Below, piece after piece: positions 15,066-22,716 of a stretch of DNA of 42,656 nucleotides. The translations under genes and the position numbers were made by a program. The stretch is from the NCBI RefSeq assembly GCF_004522235.1, contig NZ_SDLT01000056.1, forward strand, positions 1 through 42,656, given 5' to 3'. The notes under the pieces were generated by a model. The model ran no database searches and had not been told where the DNA came from. It worked only from the letters and a program-made list of their open reading frames with translations. Source of the stretch: Amycolatopsis nivea. Its GTDB lineage: Bacteria; Actinomycetota; Actinomycetes; Mycobacteriales; Pseudonocardiaceae. How positions within the stretch are numbered: position 1 is the stretch's first letter; the number at the start of each line of letters is the position of its first letter.

Positions 15066-15192
15066 CACGACTCCCTCGTCCTCTCACGCAAACCAGTCGG
15101 AATCACGAGGAGCTCGGGGTCTCGTACTACAGCGTGAACAACGCCTTTCTCAAGGACTTCGCGCCGGTCGTCGCACGCCTCGCCGAACGCTG
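15066..15192 (+). pseudogene. Right remnant of the second LLM oxidoreductase
   Basis: 15107-15192 matches the last 86 bases of the intact LLM gene (11706-11791) at 72 positions (about 84%). It encodes EELGVSYYSVNNAFLKDFAP and so on, with the stop TGA changed to TGC. A short block at 15066-15083 also matches residues 223-228 of that gene, with about 25 bp missing between blocks, which breaks the frame. The copies differ too much to be attachment repeats; this is the 3' end of a paralogue cut by the island. Confidence 0.7.
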
Positions 15193-15240
15193 CCCCGACC
15201 AGGCGGGAATAGCCGCGCCGGCCGGGGCATTGCACCGAGG

Positions 15241-16263
15241 GTGAAAGCTGTGACCTACCGCCAGTTCGGCGGCCCGGAAGTGCTGACGTTGTCCGAACTC
15301 GCCGTGCCCGAGCCGGGGCCGGGCGAGGTGCGCGTGCGGATCGTCGTGTCCGCGGTGAATCCGACCGACTGGAAGGCGCGTTCCGGCTCCCGCTTCGGCG
15401 TCGAGGCCGAGTTGTCCGTGCCCAACCAGGACGGGGCGGGCGTCGTGGACGCGGTCGGCGCCGGGGTGGACGGATTCTCCGTGGGCGACCGGGTGTGGCT
15501 GCTGCTGGCGGCCGCGCACTCGCCGACGTCCGGGACCGCGCAGGAGTACACCGTGCTTCCGGCGGACCGGCTCGTCCCGCTCCCCGACGAGTCCGGTTTC
15601 GACGAGGGCGCCGCCTTCGCGATCCCGGCGCTCACCGCGCACCGCGCGCTCACCGTCGCGGAGGACGGACCGCAGCGGCTCGCTCCGAATGCGTTGGCGG
15701 GCAAGACGATTCTCGTCAGCGGCGGCGCGGGTGCCGTCGGCAACGCCGCGATCCAGCTGGCGCGCTGGGCCGGAGCGACCGTGATCGCCACGGTCAGCAC
15801 CGAGGACAAAGCAGCACTCGCGCGCGCCGCCGGTGCGCAGCATGTCGTGCGGTACACCGAAGGAGACGTCGCCGCCGCGATCCGGGAAATCGCGCCGGAC
15901 GGGGTCGACGTGATCGTGGAGGTCGCCGTCGGCGTGAACGCTCCCCTGCACGCCGCGGTTCTCCGCCCGCGCGGGGTGGTCGCGGCCTACGGCGACGACC
16001 GCGGCACCGGGACCGTGACTGTCGACTTCGGACAGAACGTCTTCCTCAACAGCCGCTACCAGTTCCTGGTGCTCTACACCGTCGGATGGGACCAGCTGCG
16101 CGCCGGCGCGGAAGACCTGAACGCCGCCCTGCGCGACGGCGGGCTCCGGCTCGGCCCCGATCACGGACTCCCCGTCCACCGGTTCCCGCTGGCGGAAACC
16201 GCACGCGCGCACGAGGCGTCGGAGAAGGGCGTCACCGGGAAGGTGCTGATCGACGTCAGCTGA
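15241..16263 (+). CDS. NADPH:quinone reductase-like MDR oxidoreductase
   Basis: 340 residues of the zinc-free medium-chain dehydrogenase/reductase family. Opening VKAVTYRQFGGPEVLTL and EVRVRIVVSAVNPTDWKAR are typical of quinone oxidoreductases. The NADPH-binding Rossmann turn is SGGAGAVGNAAIQLARWAGA (about residues 159-178). No structural-zinc Cys cluster is visible. GTG at 15241 gives the common MKAV-like start; GTG at 15250 has a better placed GAGG. It begins 48 bp after the LLM remnant and overlaps the convergent SDR gene by 8 bp. Substrate unknown: quinones, enones or acyl thioesters. Confidence 0.85.
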   Translation: MKAVTYRQFGGPEVLTLSELAVPEPGPGEVRVRIVVSAVNPTDWKARSGSRFGVEAELSVPNQDGAGVVDAVGAGVDGFSVGDRVWLLLAAAHSPTSGTAQEYTVLPADRLVPLPDESGFDEGAAFAIPALTAHRALTVAEDGPQRLAPNALAGKTILVSGGAGAVGNAAIQLARWAGATVIATVSTEDKAALARAAGAQHVVRYTEGDVAAAIREIAPDGVDVIVEVAVGVNAPLHAAVLRPRGVVAAYGDDRGTGTVTVDFGQNVFLNSRYQFLVLYTVGWDQLRAGAEDLNAALRDGGLRLGPDHGLPVHRFPLAETARAHEASEKGVTGKVLIDVS

Positions 16264-17110
16264 ACACCGGCTCGACCCCGGTCAGCTCCACGCTCGCCGC
16301 CCACGCCCGGGCGGCGGCTTCGGGGTCCGCGTACGGCCCGCGCACCGGCTCCGGCCGGGGCTTTCCCTTGAGCCCGAACACGCGCGGACCCCAGATCTGA
16401 CCACTGTGGACATCCGGACCGGCCGCCGCCCGCACCGCTGGCCGCGCGCCGCCGTCCTTGCCCTGCAAGGCAATGCGCGCGAGAATCAGCTTCCTGCTCC
16501 GCACATGCAGCGGCGGCCGGTCCGGAGTCAGGCTGTCCAGCGCCCCGCCCGGATGCGCGACCACACTCAGCAAACTGCTGCCGGACGCCCGCAGCCGCCG
16601 ATCCAGCTCCAGCGCGAAGAGCGTTTGCGCGAGCTTCGACCGCTCGTACGCGGTTTTCGGATGATAATCCCGCTTGCTCTGCAGATCGTCGAAATCGAGC
16701 TTCGCTGACTTCGCCGCGAAGCTGCCCATGGTCACGATCCTCGCCCCCGGCTTCAACCGGTCCTGAAGGGCCGCGGTCAGCGCGAAATGCCCGAGATGGT
16801 TGACCCCGAAGGTCATCTCGTGGCCGTCCTTGGTCTCCCGCCGCTCCGGCCCTTCGAGATACACCCCCGCGTTCAGCACGACCGCGTCGAGTTCCCCGAC
16901 CTCGATCCCCTTCACCGACGCCAGGTCGGCAAGGTCCAGCCGCGCCCACGACGCGCGCACCCCCGGGACCCGCTCGCGCAGCACCCGCAGCGCGACCTCC
17001 GCCTTGGCCGCGTCCCGGCTGCCGAGCACCACCTCCGCCCCCGCCTCGGCCAGCTGCTCCGCGACGAAATAGCCGATCCCCGCGTTTCCCCCGGTCACCA
17101 GCACCGTCAT
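16256..17110 (-). CDS. Short-chain dehydrogenase/reductase
   Basis: 284 residues, classical SDR. The NAD(P) motif TGGNAGIG (residues 6-13), NAG at the end of strand 4 (LNAGVY), catalytic Ser in VTMGSFAAKS, and YERSK (Tyr and Lys) are present. It resembles the retinol dehydrogenase/WW-oxidoreductase-like group. AGGAGG precedes the ATG. It is divergent from a TetR gene across a 64-bp gap containing a clear dyad, so it is most likely that regulator's target. Confidence 0.85.
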   Translation of the reverse strand: MTVLVTGGNAGIGYFVAEQLAEAGAEVVLGSRDAAKAEVALRVLRERVPGVRASWARLDLADLASVKGIEVGELDAVVLNAGVYLEGPERRETKDGHEMTFGVNHLGHFALTAALQDRLKPGARIVTMGSFAAKSAKLDFDDLQSKRDYHPKTAYERSKLAQTLFALELDRRLRASGSSLLSVVAHPGGALDSLTPDRPPLHVRSRKLILARIALQGKDGGARPAVRAAAGPDVHSGQIWGPRVFGLKGKPRPEPVRGPYADPEAAARAWAASVELTGVEPVFS

Positions 17111-17119
17111 GACACCCTC

Positions 17120-17146
17120 CTAAAACTGAAGTGATTTCAACTTTAG
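17120..17146. promoter_or_regulatory. TetR operator between SDR and tetR-like gene
   Basis: CTAAAACTGAA (17120-17130) and TTCAACTTTAG (17136-17146) form an inverted repeat with 9 of 11 pairs around GTGAT. It sits in the 64-bp divergent gap, just ahead of the SDR's SD, a typical site for local TetR repression of both genes. Confidence 0.6.
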
Positions 17147-17174
17147 ACCCATTTCAGCTTTGGGGTAGCCTGGG

Positions 17175-17786
17175 GTGGTGGTCAACACAGGACGACGCGA
17201 ACGCCGCAAGCTCGAAACCCGCCGCAGGCTGGACGAGGTCGCGCTGAGGCTGTTCCTGAAGCATGGCTACGACGGGGTGACCGTCGCGCAGATCGCCGAA
17301 GAGGCCGACATCTCCGTCGCGACCCTGTTCGCGCACGTCCCGGACGGCAAAGACGCCCTGATCTTCGACGACGGCTCGGAACGCCGAGCCGGAATCGTCG
17401 CCGCGGTCCGGGATCGCGCCCCCGACGAACCGGTTCTCGCGGCCCTGCACAAATTCTTCGCCGCCCGCGGCCCGTACTCGACGGACATCCCGCCGGAGCA
17501 CGCCCCGAAACGGGACTTGATCGTGCAGACGCCCGCCTTGCGCGAGTACGCGCGTCGCCTATGGCATTCCTGCGAACCCGAACTGACCGCCGCGCTGGCC
17601 GGCGAAAGCGACCTGCCGCCAGACGACCCGGCAGTCCGGGCTTTGGCACGGTTCGTGCTGGAGATCCCGGATCTCACTGGAACCGCACCGGATCCCGCTG
17701 CCGCTTTGGCCTCGGTATTCGCGCTCCTGGAATCCGGATGGCCGCCGCGGTCTCAACCCGCGAACACCCTCACCAAGCAGCACTGA
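17175..17786 (+). CDS. TetR family regulator (SDR-linked)
   Basis: 203 residues. The N-terminal TetR helix-turn-helix is LDEVALRLFLKHGYDGVTVAQIAEEADISVATLFAHVPDGKDAL (about 20-62). The C-terminal ligand domain is less conserved (SEPEL-like region, FALLESGW). Tandem GTGs at 17175 and 17178 are both possible starts. Divergent from the SDR gene with a shared dyad, so probably its repressor. The 3' end overlaps the opposing TetR gene by 17 bp. Confidence 0.85.
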   Translation: MVVNTGRRERRKLETRRRLDEVALRLFLKHGYDGVTVAQIAEEADISVATLFAHVPDGKDALIFDDGSERRAGIVAAVRDRAPDEPVLAALHKFFAARGPYSTDIPPEHAPKRDLIVQTPALREYARRLWHSCEPELTAALAGESDLPPDDPAVRALARFVLEIPDLTGTAPDPAAALASVFALLESGWPPRSQPANTLTKQH

Positions 17787-18336
17787 CCTCGCGCACTTCG
17801 GCGAGCACTTCCCTTACCAGCGAAGCGAAATCCGCGCCGCTCGTCCCGATCCATTCGTCGTGCGCGATCTCCCAGGCGAGTCCGCCCAGTTTCGCGGCCA
17901 CCTGCGCGGTCCGGCCTGGGACGCCGCGACGTTCGAGCGCCTCGATCATCGAATCGACAAGACCGATCCGTTTGCGCGCTTCGCGTTCCCGCAATTCCGG
18001 ATTGGCGTCCAGTACCGCCTGACGCCGGGCGCTGAACTCGCGCCGGTCGCCGGCGAAGAACTCGCTGCCGAGCACGTCCAGCGCGTGCGTCACCGCCTCG
18101 AGCGGCCCGGCCGAGGGCGGCGCCGCGGCGATCGCGTCGACGAGCAGGCCGGTCAGCGCGCTTCCGCCGAAGAGCACCTCGCGCTTGTCCGGGAAGTGCC
18201 GGAAGAACGTGCTCTTGGTGAGGCCCGCGCGCTCCGCGATCTCGATCACGGTCGTGTTCTCGTAGCCGCGTTCCTCGAACAGGTCGAGGGCCGCGGCGGC
18301 GAGCCGTCCTGGTGCGTCGGGTTGCCAGCGAGCCAT
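17770..18336 (-). CDS. TetR family regulator (quinone reductase-linked)
   Basis: 188 residues with TetR helix-turn-helix LAAAALDLFEERGYENTTVIEIAERAGLTKSTFFRHFPDKREVLF (about 12-56). The C-terminal domain has GRTAQVAAKLGGLAWEIAHDEWIG. It is divergent from the quinone-reductase-like gene at 18420, and the gap holds a perfect 13-bp inverted repeat. Probably an autoregulated repressor of that enzyme, responding to an electrophile or quinone; the ligand is inferred. Confidence 0.85.
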   Translation of the reverse strand: MARWQPDAPGRLAAAALDLFEERGYENTTVIEIAERAGLTKSTFFRHFPDKREVLFGGSALTGLLVDAIAAAPPSAGPLEAVTHALDVLGSEFFAGDRREFSARRQAVLDANPELREREARKRIGLVDSMIEALERRGVPGRTAQVAAKLGGLAWEIAHDEWIGTSGADFASLVREVLAEVREVSAAW

Positions 18337-18349
18337 GGGAGCAGTCTAC

Positions 18350-18395
18350 GGGACTTGGTCTCGTCACTGCGGTACGGTTGATGAGACCAAGTCCC
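18350..18395. promoter_or_regulatory. 13-bp-arm inverted repeat, TetR operator region
   Basis: GGGACTTGGTCTC (18350-18362) and GAGACCAAGTCCC (18383-18395) are perfect inverted repeats, 20 bp apart, filling the 83-bp divergent promoter region. The core GGACTTGGT recurs in the palindrome just after the downstream gene (19354-19385). Confidence 0.65.
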
Positions 18396-18419
18396 ATCAC
18401 CGCCCGAGGAGAACCCGCG

Positions 18420-19337
18420 ATGAGCAAAGCTGTCCGCTACCGCCGATTCGGCGGACTCGACGTCCTCGACCTGGAGGAGGTGCCCGAGCCGCACGCCGGA
18501 CCGGACGAGGTCCGCGTCCGGGTCACGTCCGCCGGGCTGAATCCGATGGACTGGCAGATCGCCGCCCGGCCGGAAATGGCCGCGCGGTTCGGCATCACCC
18601 TGCCCGCCGGGTTCGGCAGCGATTTCGCCGGAGCAGTAGACGAAACAGGAGCCGGAGCCTCCGGTTTCACCGTGGGCGACCGGGTGTTCGGGGGCGCGAT
18701 CGGGCGATCCGTCGCCGATTTCGTCCTGGTCAAGACTCCCGCCACGACGCTGTGGCGCACCCCGGAGGGCATCAGCGACGAGGTGGCGAGCACGCTTCCG
18801 GTGGCCGGTCTGACGGCCTCCGCCGCACTCGCCGCGATCGGGCTTCACACCGGGGACACCGTCCTGATCGGCGGGGCGGCGGGCGGCGTGGGCATTTTCG
18901 CCGTGCAACTGGCGAAACTGGCCGGCGCCCGGGTGCTCGGGACTGCTTCCGAGCGCACGTTCGGCTTCCTGCGCGAACTCGGCACCGAACCCGTGGCATA
19001 CGGCCCCGGCCTCGCGGATCGGGTGCGCGCCTTGGCGCCCGAAGGGATCACCGCGGCGACCGACCTGTTCGGCAGGGAAACGGCCGAGACCGCGCTCGAA
19101 CTCGGCGTCGCTCCCGAGCGGATCTCCACTGTCGCCGACGGGCCCGCCCTGCCGGGCATCCGCGCGACGGGTGCGTTCGATGCGGAATCCGGTGCCCTAG
19201 AACGAATTACCGACGCGATCCGCAGTGGCGAGCTCACCGTGCCGATCGCGGCGTCCTTTCCGGTCGAGCAGATCCGCGAGGCGGTGACGATGCAGGCCGG
19301 ACGGCACGTCCACGGCAAGATCGTGGTCGCACTGTGA
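18420..19337 (+). CDS. NADPH:quinone reductase-like MDR oxidoreductase
   Basis: 305 residues. SKAVRYRRFGGLDVLDLEEV and EVRVRVTSAGLNPMDWQI open the catalytic domain; the Rossmann motif is LIGGAAGGVGIFAVQLAKLAGA. Zinc ligands are absent, as in quinone oxidoreductases. ATG at 18420 follows GAGGAGA at good spacing. It is a related but distinct paralogue of the gene at 15241, and each is adjacent to a TetR gene. Divergent from its presumed repressor and closed by a 32-bp palindrome. Substrate unknown. Confidence 0.85.
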   Translation: MSKAVRYRRFGGLDVLDLEEVPEPHAGPDEVRVRVTSAGLNPMDWQIAARPEMAARFGITLPAGFGSDFAGAVDETGAGASGFTVGDRVFGGAIGRSVADFVLVKTPATTLWRTPEGISDEVASTLPVAGLTASAALAAIGLHTGDTVLIGGAAGGVGIFAVQLAKLAGARVLGTASERTFGFLRELGTEPVAYGPGLADRVRALAPEGITAATDLFGRETAETALELGVAPERISTVADGPALPGIRATGAFDAESGALERITDAIRSGELTVPIAASFPVEQIREAVTMQAGRHVHGKIVVAL

Positions 19338-19353
19338 ACCGTTGACACAGCAC

Positions 19354-19385
19354 CCGAAAAACCAAGTCCGGACTTGGTTTTTCGG
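19354..19385. terminator. Perfect 32-bp palindrome, bidirectional terminator
   Basis: CCGAAAAACCAAGTCC is followed directly by its exact reverse complement, giving a 16-bp stem with A-tract on one side and T-tract on the other. It lies 16 bp after the quinone reductase stop, as expected for an intrinsic terminator. It also contains the ACCAAGTCC core of the inverted repeat upstream of that gene. The rest of the 338-bp gap 19338-19675 shows no gene. Confidence 0.75.
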
Positions 19386-19565
19386 ACCGCCGCCCGCCAC
19401 CGGGCGTCCGGCGCGCTCCTCGCCAGCAGACGCCGGAAACGCCGTTCCCCCCAACGGACCCGCCGCTTCCCCGAACCGGACGCCGTCCCCTTCACCAGCC
19501 GTTACCACACGCCGCGGATCGGGCGGAACCTGACTTTCGCAGGTATCGGAGAGACTCCGGTCACC

Positions 19566-19602
19566 GGTATACCTTGACACCGGTCCAGGAAAGGTCTGGA
19601 CC
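19566..19602 (+). promoter_or_regulatory. Promoter/operator region of DoxX gene
   Basis: A perfect -35-like TTGACA (19574-19579) is preceded by the palindrome GGTATACC (19566-19573) and followed by a hairpin or dyad GGTCCAG/CTGGACC (19582-19588 and 19596-19602). No good -10 is seen, so a repressor or activator may act here. Start of transcription is not assigned. Confidence 0.35.
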
Positions 19603-19675
19603 ACTCTGCGGACCGGTACTGGTGTCCGAACGGACGTCGCCGCCGTCCGCCCGAGTCGTCCTATGTGGAGGCATC

Positions 19676-20104
19676 ATGCACCGGCTGGACGCGGCACAGG
19701 ATTACGCGCTCGGTTTGTTCCGCATCGTCGTCGGGTTCCTCTTCGCCTGCCACGGCGTGAAATCGCTGTTCGGAGTGCTCGGCGCGCACAGCGCGGCGCA
19801 GGTCGGCTCCTGGCCGGGCTGGTGGGCCGCGCTCATCCAGCTCGTCGCGGGCGGGCTCGTCCTGCTCGGCGTCGCCACCCGCGTCGCGGCGCTGATCGGA
19901 TCGGGGTCGATGGCGTACGCCTACTTCTCCGTCCACCTGCCGCAAGGCATTTTCCCCATCGAGAACGGCGGCGAAGCGGCCGCGATGTTCTGCTGGGCGC
20001 TGCTGCTCATCGCGTTCACCGGCCCCGGCCGGCTCGCGCTCAGCGGGGCGCTTTCGGCGCTGCGGCCGCGGGATTCGCGCGTCGGAGCGGTCCCGCACGC
20101 CTAG
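19676..20104 (+). CDS. DoxX family membrane protein
   Basis: 142 residues with four membrane segments. LGLFRIVVGFLFACHGVKSLFG is the typical DoxX opening. It continues with IQLVAGGLVLLGVATRVAALIGSGSMAYAYFSVH and a C-terminal AAMFCWALLLIAFTGPGRLAL. DoxX proteins associate with redox stress functions (for example the MRC complex of mycobacteria), but the role here is unknown. GGAGG is placed well before ATG 19676. The end overlaps the convergent LacI gene by 4 bp (CTAG). Confidence 0.85.
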   Translation: MHRLDAAQDYALGLFRIVVGFLFACHGVKSLFGVLGAHSAAQVGSWPGWWAALIQLVAGGLVLLGVATRVAALIGSGSMAYAYFSVHLPQGIFPIENGGEAAAMFCWALLLIAFTGPGRLALSGALSALRPRDSRVGAVPHA

Positions 20105-21141
20105 CGGAACACCGACTGTCCTTGGGTCGATCCGCGCACGATCAGCTCGTACTCCGCCGGCCCGGGGACCGGCGGCTCGATCCCCTCGACCCGATCGGCG
20201 AGCACCGCGACCGCGGTCCGGGCCAGCTGCACCGGCCGCAGATCGACCGCGGTGATCGGCGGGACGCCCGACCGGGTGTGCTCGGAATCGGAATCCGCGC
20301 CGCAGGCGATGCGCACGTCGCCGGGCACCGCCAAGCCCCGCGCCAGCGCGGCGGCCCGCACCCCGGCGGCGTGCCGACCGGTCTGGCAGTACACCGCGTC
20401 CGGCGGCGAAGCCAGCGCGAACAGTTCCTCCCCCGCCTCGCGGCCGCCCGCCTCCCCCGCGACCTCCGCGCGCCGCACCGCCAGCGGCTGCTGCCCGCGG
20501 GCGCGAACCCAGTCCAGGTAAGCCTTTTCGGCGTCCAGGTTCCATTCATTGCGGTCGGTGCCCAGCACCGCCGCGACCCGCGTCCCGCCCGCCGCGGCCA
20601 GGTGGTCGAGCACCTCGGCGACGATCCGCCCGGTGCCGAGGTCGAGGTAGTCCGGCGACGCGGGCCGCGCCGGGTCCCGCCCGACGCCGAGGAACGGCAC
20701 GCATTCGCGGTCCAGCATGGTGATCAGCGGATCGTTCTCGACCGGTTCGGTGATCAGGAACCCGTCGCAGGCGAGCCCGACCGCGGGCGCGTCGGCGCGC
20801 GTCGGGTCCGGCACCAGCATCAGGCCGTACCCGCGTTCCACCGCGGCCAGCGCGGCCGATCCGGCGAACCGCAGGAAGTAGTCGACGCCCTCCAGGAACG
20901 CGGTGTCCGACGGGTCGAGCGGCCGCACCACGAGCCCGAGCACCCCGAGCCTGCTGGACCGCAGCCCGCGCGCGACCGTGTCCGGCCGGTAGCCCAGCTC
21001 GCGCGCCGCCTCCCGCACCCGCTCCGCGGTCTCGGCCGCGACCGTCCCGTTCCCGCTGAAGGCATGCGACACCGTCGTCGGCGAGACCCCGGCGCGGCGG
21101 GCGACGTCCTTGATGGTCGCCCGCGTTCTTTTCCCGGCCAT
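20101..21141 (-). CDS. LacI family transcriptional repressor
   Basis: 346 residues. The LacI helix-turn-helix TIKDVARRAGVSPTTVSHAFSGNGTVAAETAERVREAARELGYRPD occupies residues 8-53. The periplasmic-binding-protein-like effector domain follows (LGLVVRPLDP, DGFLITEPVEND, PDAVYCQTGRHAAGV, ITAVDLRPVQLARTAV). Start ATG 21141 fits the family; upstream frame is promoter. It is divergent from a four-gene catabolic operon and the gap carries two LacI-type operators, so it should repress that operon until its ligand, probably the operon's substrate, appears. Confidence 0.9.
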   Translation of the reverse strand: MAGKRTRATIKDVARRAGVSPTTVSHAFSGNGTVAAETAERVREAARELGYRPDTVARGLRSSRLGVLGLVVRPLDPSDTAFLEGVDYFLRFAGSAALAAVERGYGLMLVPDPTRADAPAVGLACDGFLITEPVENDPLITMLDRECVPFLGVGRDPARPASPDYLDLGTGRIVAEVLDHLAAAGGTRVAAVLGTDRNEWNLDAEKAYLDWVRARGQQPLAVRRAEVAGEAGGREAGEELFALASPPDAVYCQTGRHAAGVRAAALARGLAVPGDVRIACGADSDSEHTRSGVPPITAVDLRPVQLARTAVAVLADRVEGIEPPVPGPAEYELIVRGSTQGQSVFR

Positions 21142-21162
21142 GACGCAGCAGCCTAACCTCGC

Positions 21163-21176
21163 CCAAATCGTTTTGG
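21163..21176. promoter_or_regulatory. LacI-type operator 1
   Basis: CCAAATCGTTTTGG, a 14-bp palindrome with one mismatched pair around a central CG, 21 bp upstream of the lacI-like start. Suited to autoregulation. Confidence 0.6.
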
Positions 21177-21199
21177 AACGGGGTTCGCGGAGAGCATTG

Positions 21200-21215
21200 C
21201 CCAAATCGATTTGGG
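21200..21215. promoter_or_regulatory. LacI-type operator 2
   Basis: CCCAAATCGATTTGGG, a perfect 16-bp palindrome with the central CG typical of LacI operators. It lies 44 bp upstream of the transporter ATG and 38 bp centre-to-centre from operator 1. Confidence 0.75.
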
Positions 21216-21259
21216 TCCTTACCGTGGCCCGAGTCGATTCCCCGGTCCGGAGGTTCGCC

Positions 21260-22696
21260 ATGACCGCTCCCGCCACCCCGCCCGTGTCGCCCGGCACGTC
21301 CGCCCCGCCCCCGCCCCGGTCCGGGCGCGGCCCGCGGGTGGAGGCCCACGGCATCGACGTCATCGGCGACGACGAACGGCACGGCCGCGCCCGTGACCTG
21401 TTCGGGGTGTGGGCCGCGCCCAACGTCAGCTACCTCAGCCTGGTCGTCGGCGGCGCGCTGGTGCTCAGCGGATTGAGCCTGCCGCAGGCGCTCGCAGTGA
21501 TCGTCGTGGGCAACCTGTGCTGGGTGCTGGTCGGGCTGGTCTCGGTCAGCGGGCCGGCGGCGGGCGCGCCGAGCGAGGTCATCATGCGGGCGATGTTCGG
21601 CACCCGGGGCAACCGCTTCGTGATCGGCCTGAACGGCTGGCTCGTTTCGGTCTGCTACGTGGCGTTGAGCTGGTCCGCCGCGTCAGTGACCGCGTTCAGC
21701 CTGTGCGCGCGGCTCGGCATCGAACTGAACACCCTGGGCAAAGTCCTCGTGATCGTCGCGATCGCCGCCGCGACGCTGGTGATCAGCGTCTACGGCCACT
21801 CCGTGATCGTGCGCCTCTACCTGCCCCTGGCGATCGTGACGACCGCGGTTTTCCTGGTACTGGGCGGATTCCTGATCCGGCACACCGCGTGGAGCTACCA
21901 GCCCCCGACGCCGCTGCACGGAGTCGCGCTGTGGGCGGCGCTGGCCGGCGGTGTTGCGTTGGTGGCGTCAGCTTCCTTGTCCTACAACAACAGTGCGGAC
22001 TTCGCGCGGTATCTCCCCCGCGACACCAAACCGTTCGCCGTCGCCGCCTGGACCGCCGCCGGAGCGTTCCTGCCGAGCATCGTGTTCACCGCGCTCGGCG
22101 CGTTCGCCGCGACCACTTTGGACATGAGCGATCCGCAAGCCGCGCTGGAATCCGTGCTGCCGCCGTGGTTCACGCCGATCTTCCTGATCGCGGTGATCCT
22201 CGGCGCGATCGCCAACAACGCGATGACCGTGTACAGCTCCGGCCTCGCGCTGCAAGCGATCGGCGTCCGCCTGCGCCGCTCCCGCAGCGTTCTGCTGGAC
22301 GGCACCGCCGGCGTGCTGCTGACCCTGTACGCCTTGCTCGTGTCGGATTTCCTCAAGGCAGTCAACGACATGATGCAGCTGATGGTCGTCGTGCTCGGCC
22401 CGATGATGGCGATCTACGTGACCGACCTTCTGCTGCGCCGCAACCGCTACGACGGCCACGCCCTCGCCGACGAACGCCGCGGCGGCCCGTTCTGGTACGT
22501 CGGCGGCGTGCACTGGGCCGGAATCGCCGCGCTCGTCCTCGGTGCGACGGCTTCGGCGTCCTGCCTGGCCGTTCCCGGGATGTACACCGGGTTCCTGGCG
22601 AGCGCGGCCGGCGGAATTGACTTCTCGCTGCCAGCGGGAATGCTGATCGCTGCCGGCGTCTACCTGCTCGCCGGCCGCCCCCGCGCCACCGCCTGA
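21260..22696 (+). CDS. NCS1-type (purine-cytosine permease-like) transporter
   Basis: 478 residues with about 12 membrane segments. The NCS1 signature region is visible: FGVWAAPNVSYLSLVVGGALVLSGLSLPQALAVIVVGNL early, then SASLSYNNSADFARYLPRD in the middle (the family's NSADFxRY) and ILGAIANNAMTVYSSGLALQAIG. NCS1 proteins import nucleobases, allantoin, hydantoins or related vitamins with H+ or Na+. GGAGG precedes ATG 21260. First gene of the LacI-controlled operon, so it should import that operon's substrate or inducer. Confidence 0.85.
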   Translation: MTAPATPPVSPGTSAPPPPRSGRGPRVEAHGIDVIGDDERHGRARDLFGVWAAPNVSYLSLVVGGALVLSGLSLPQALAVIVVGNLCWVLVGLVSVSGPAAGAPSEVIMRAMFGTRGNRFVIGLNGWLVSVCYVALSWSAASVTAFSLCARLGIELNTLGKVLVIVAIAAATLVISVYGHSVIVRLYLPLAIVTTAVFLVLGGFLIRHTAWSYQPPTPLHGVALWAALAGGVALVASASLSYNNSADFARYLPRDTKPFAVAAWTAAGAFLPSIVFTALGAFAATTLDMSDPQAALESVLPPWFTPIFLIAVILGAIANNAMTVYSSGLALQAIGVRLRRSRSVLLDGTAGVLLTLYALLVSDFLKAVNDMMQLMVVVLGPMMAIYVTDLLLRRNRYDGHALADERRGGPFWYVGGVHWAGIAALVLGATASASCLAVPGMYTGFLASAAGGIDFSLPAGMLIAAGVYLLAGRPRATA

Positions 22697-22716
22697 CCTC
22701 GACCGCAAGGAACGCG

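Noticed and set aside
11706..15192. The two LLM 3' ends as att direct repeats of an integrative element
   Set aside because: They are only about 84% identical with codon-like substitutions and no integrase is present; a paralogue remnant explains them better.
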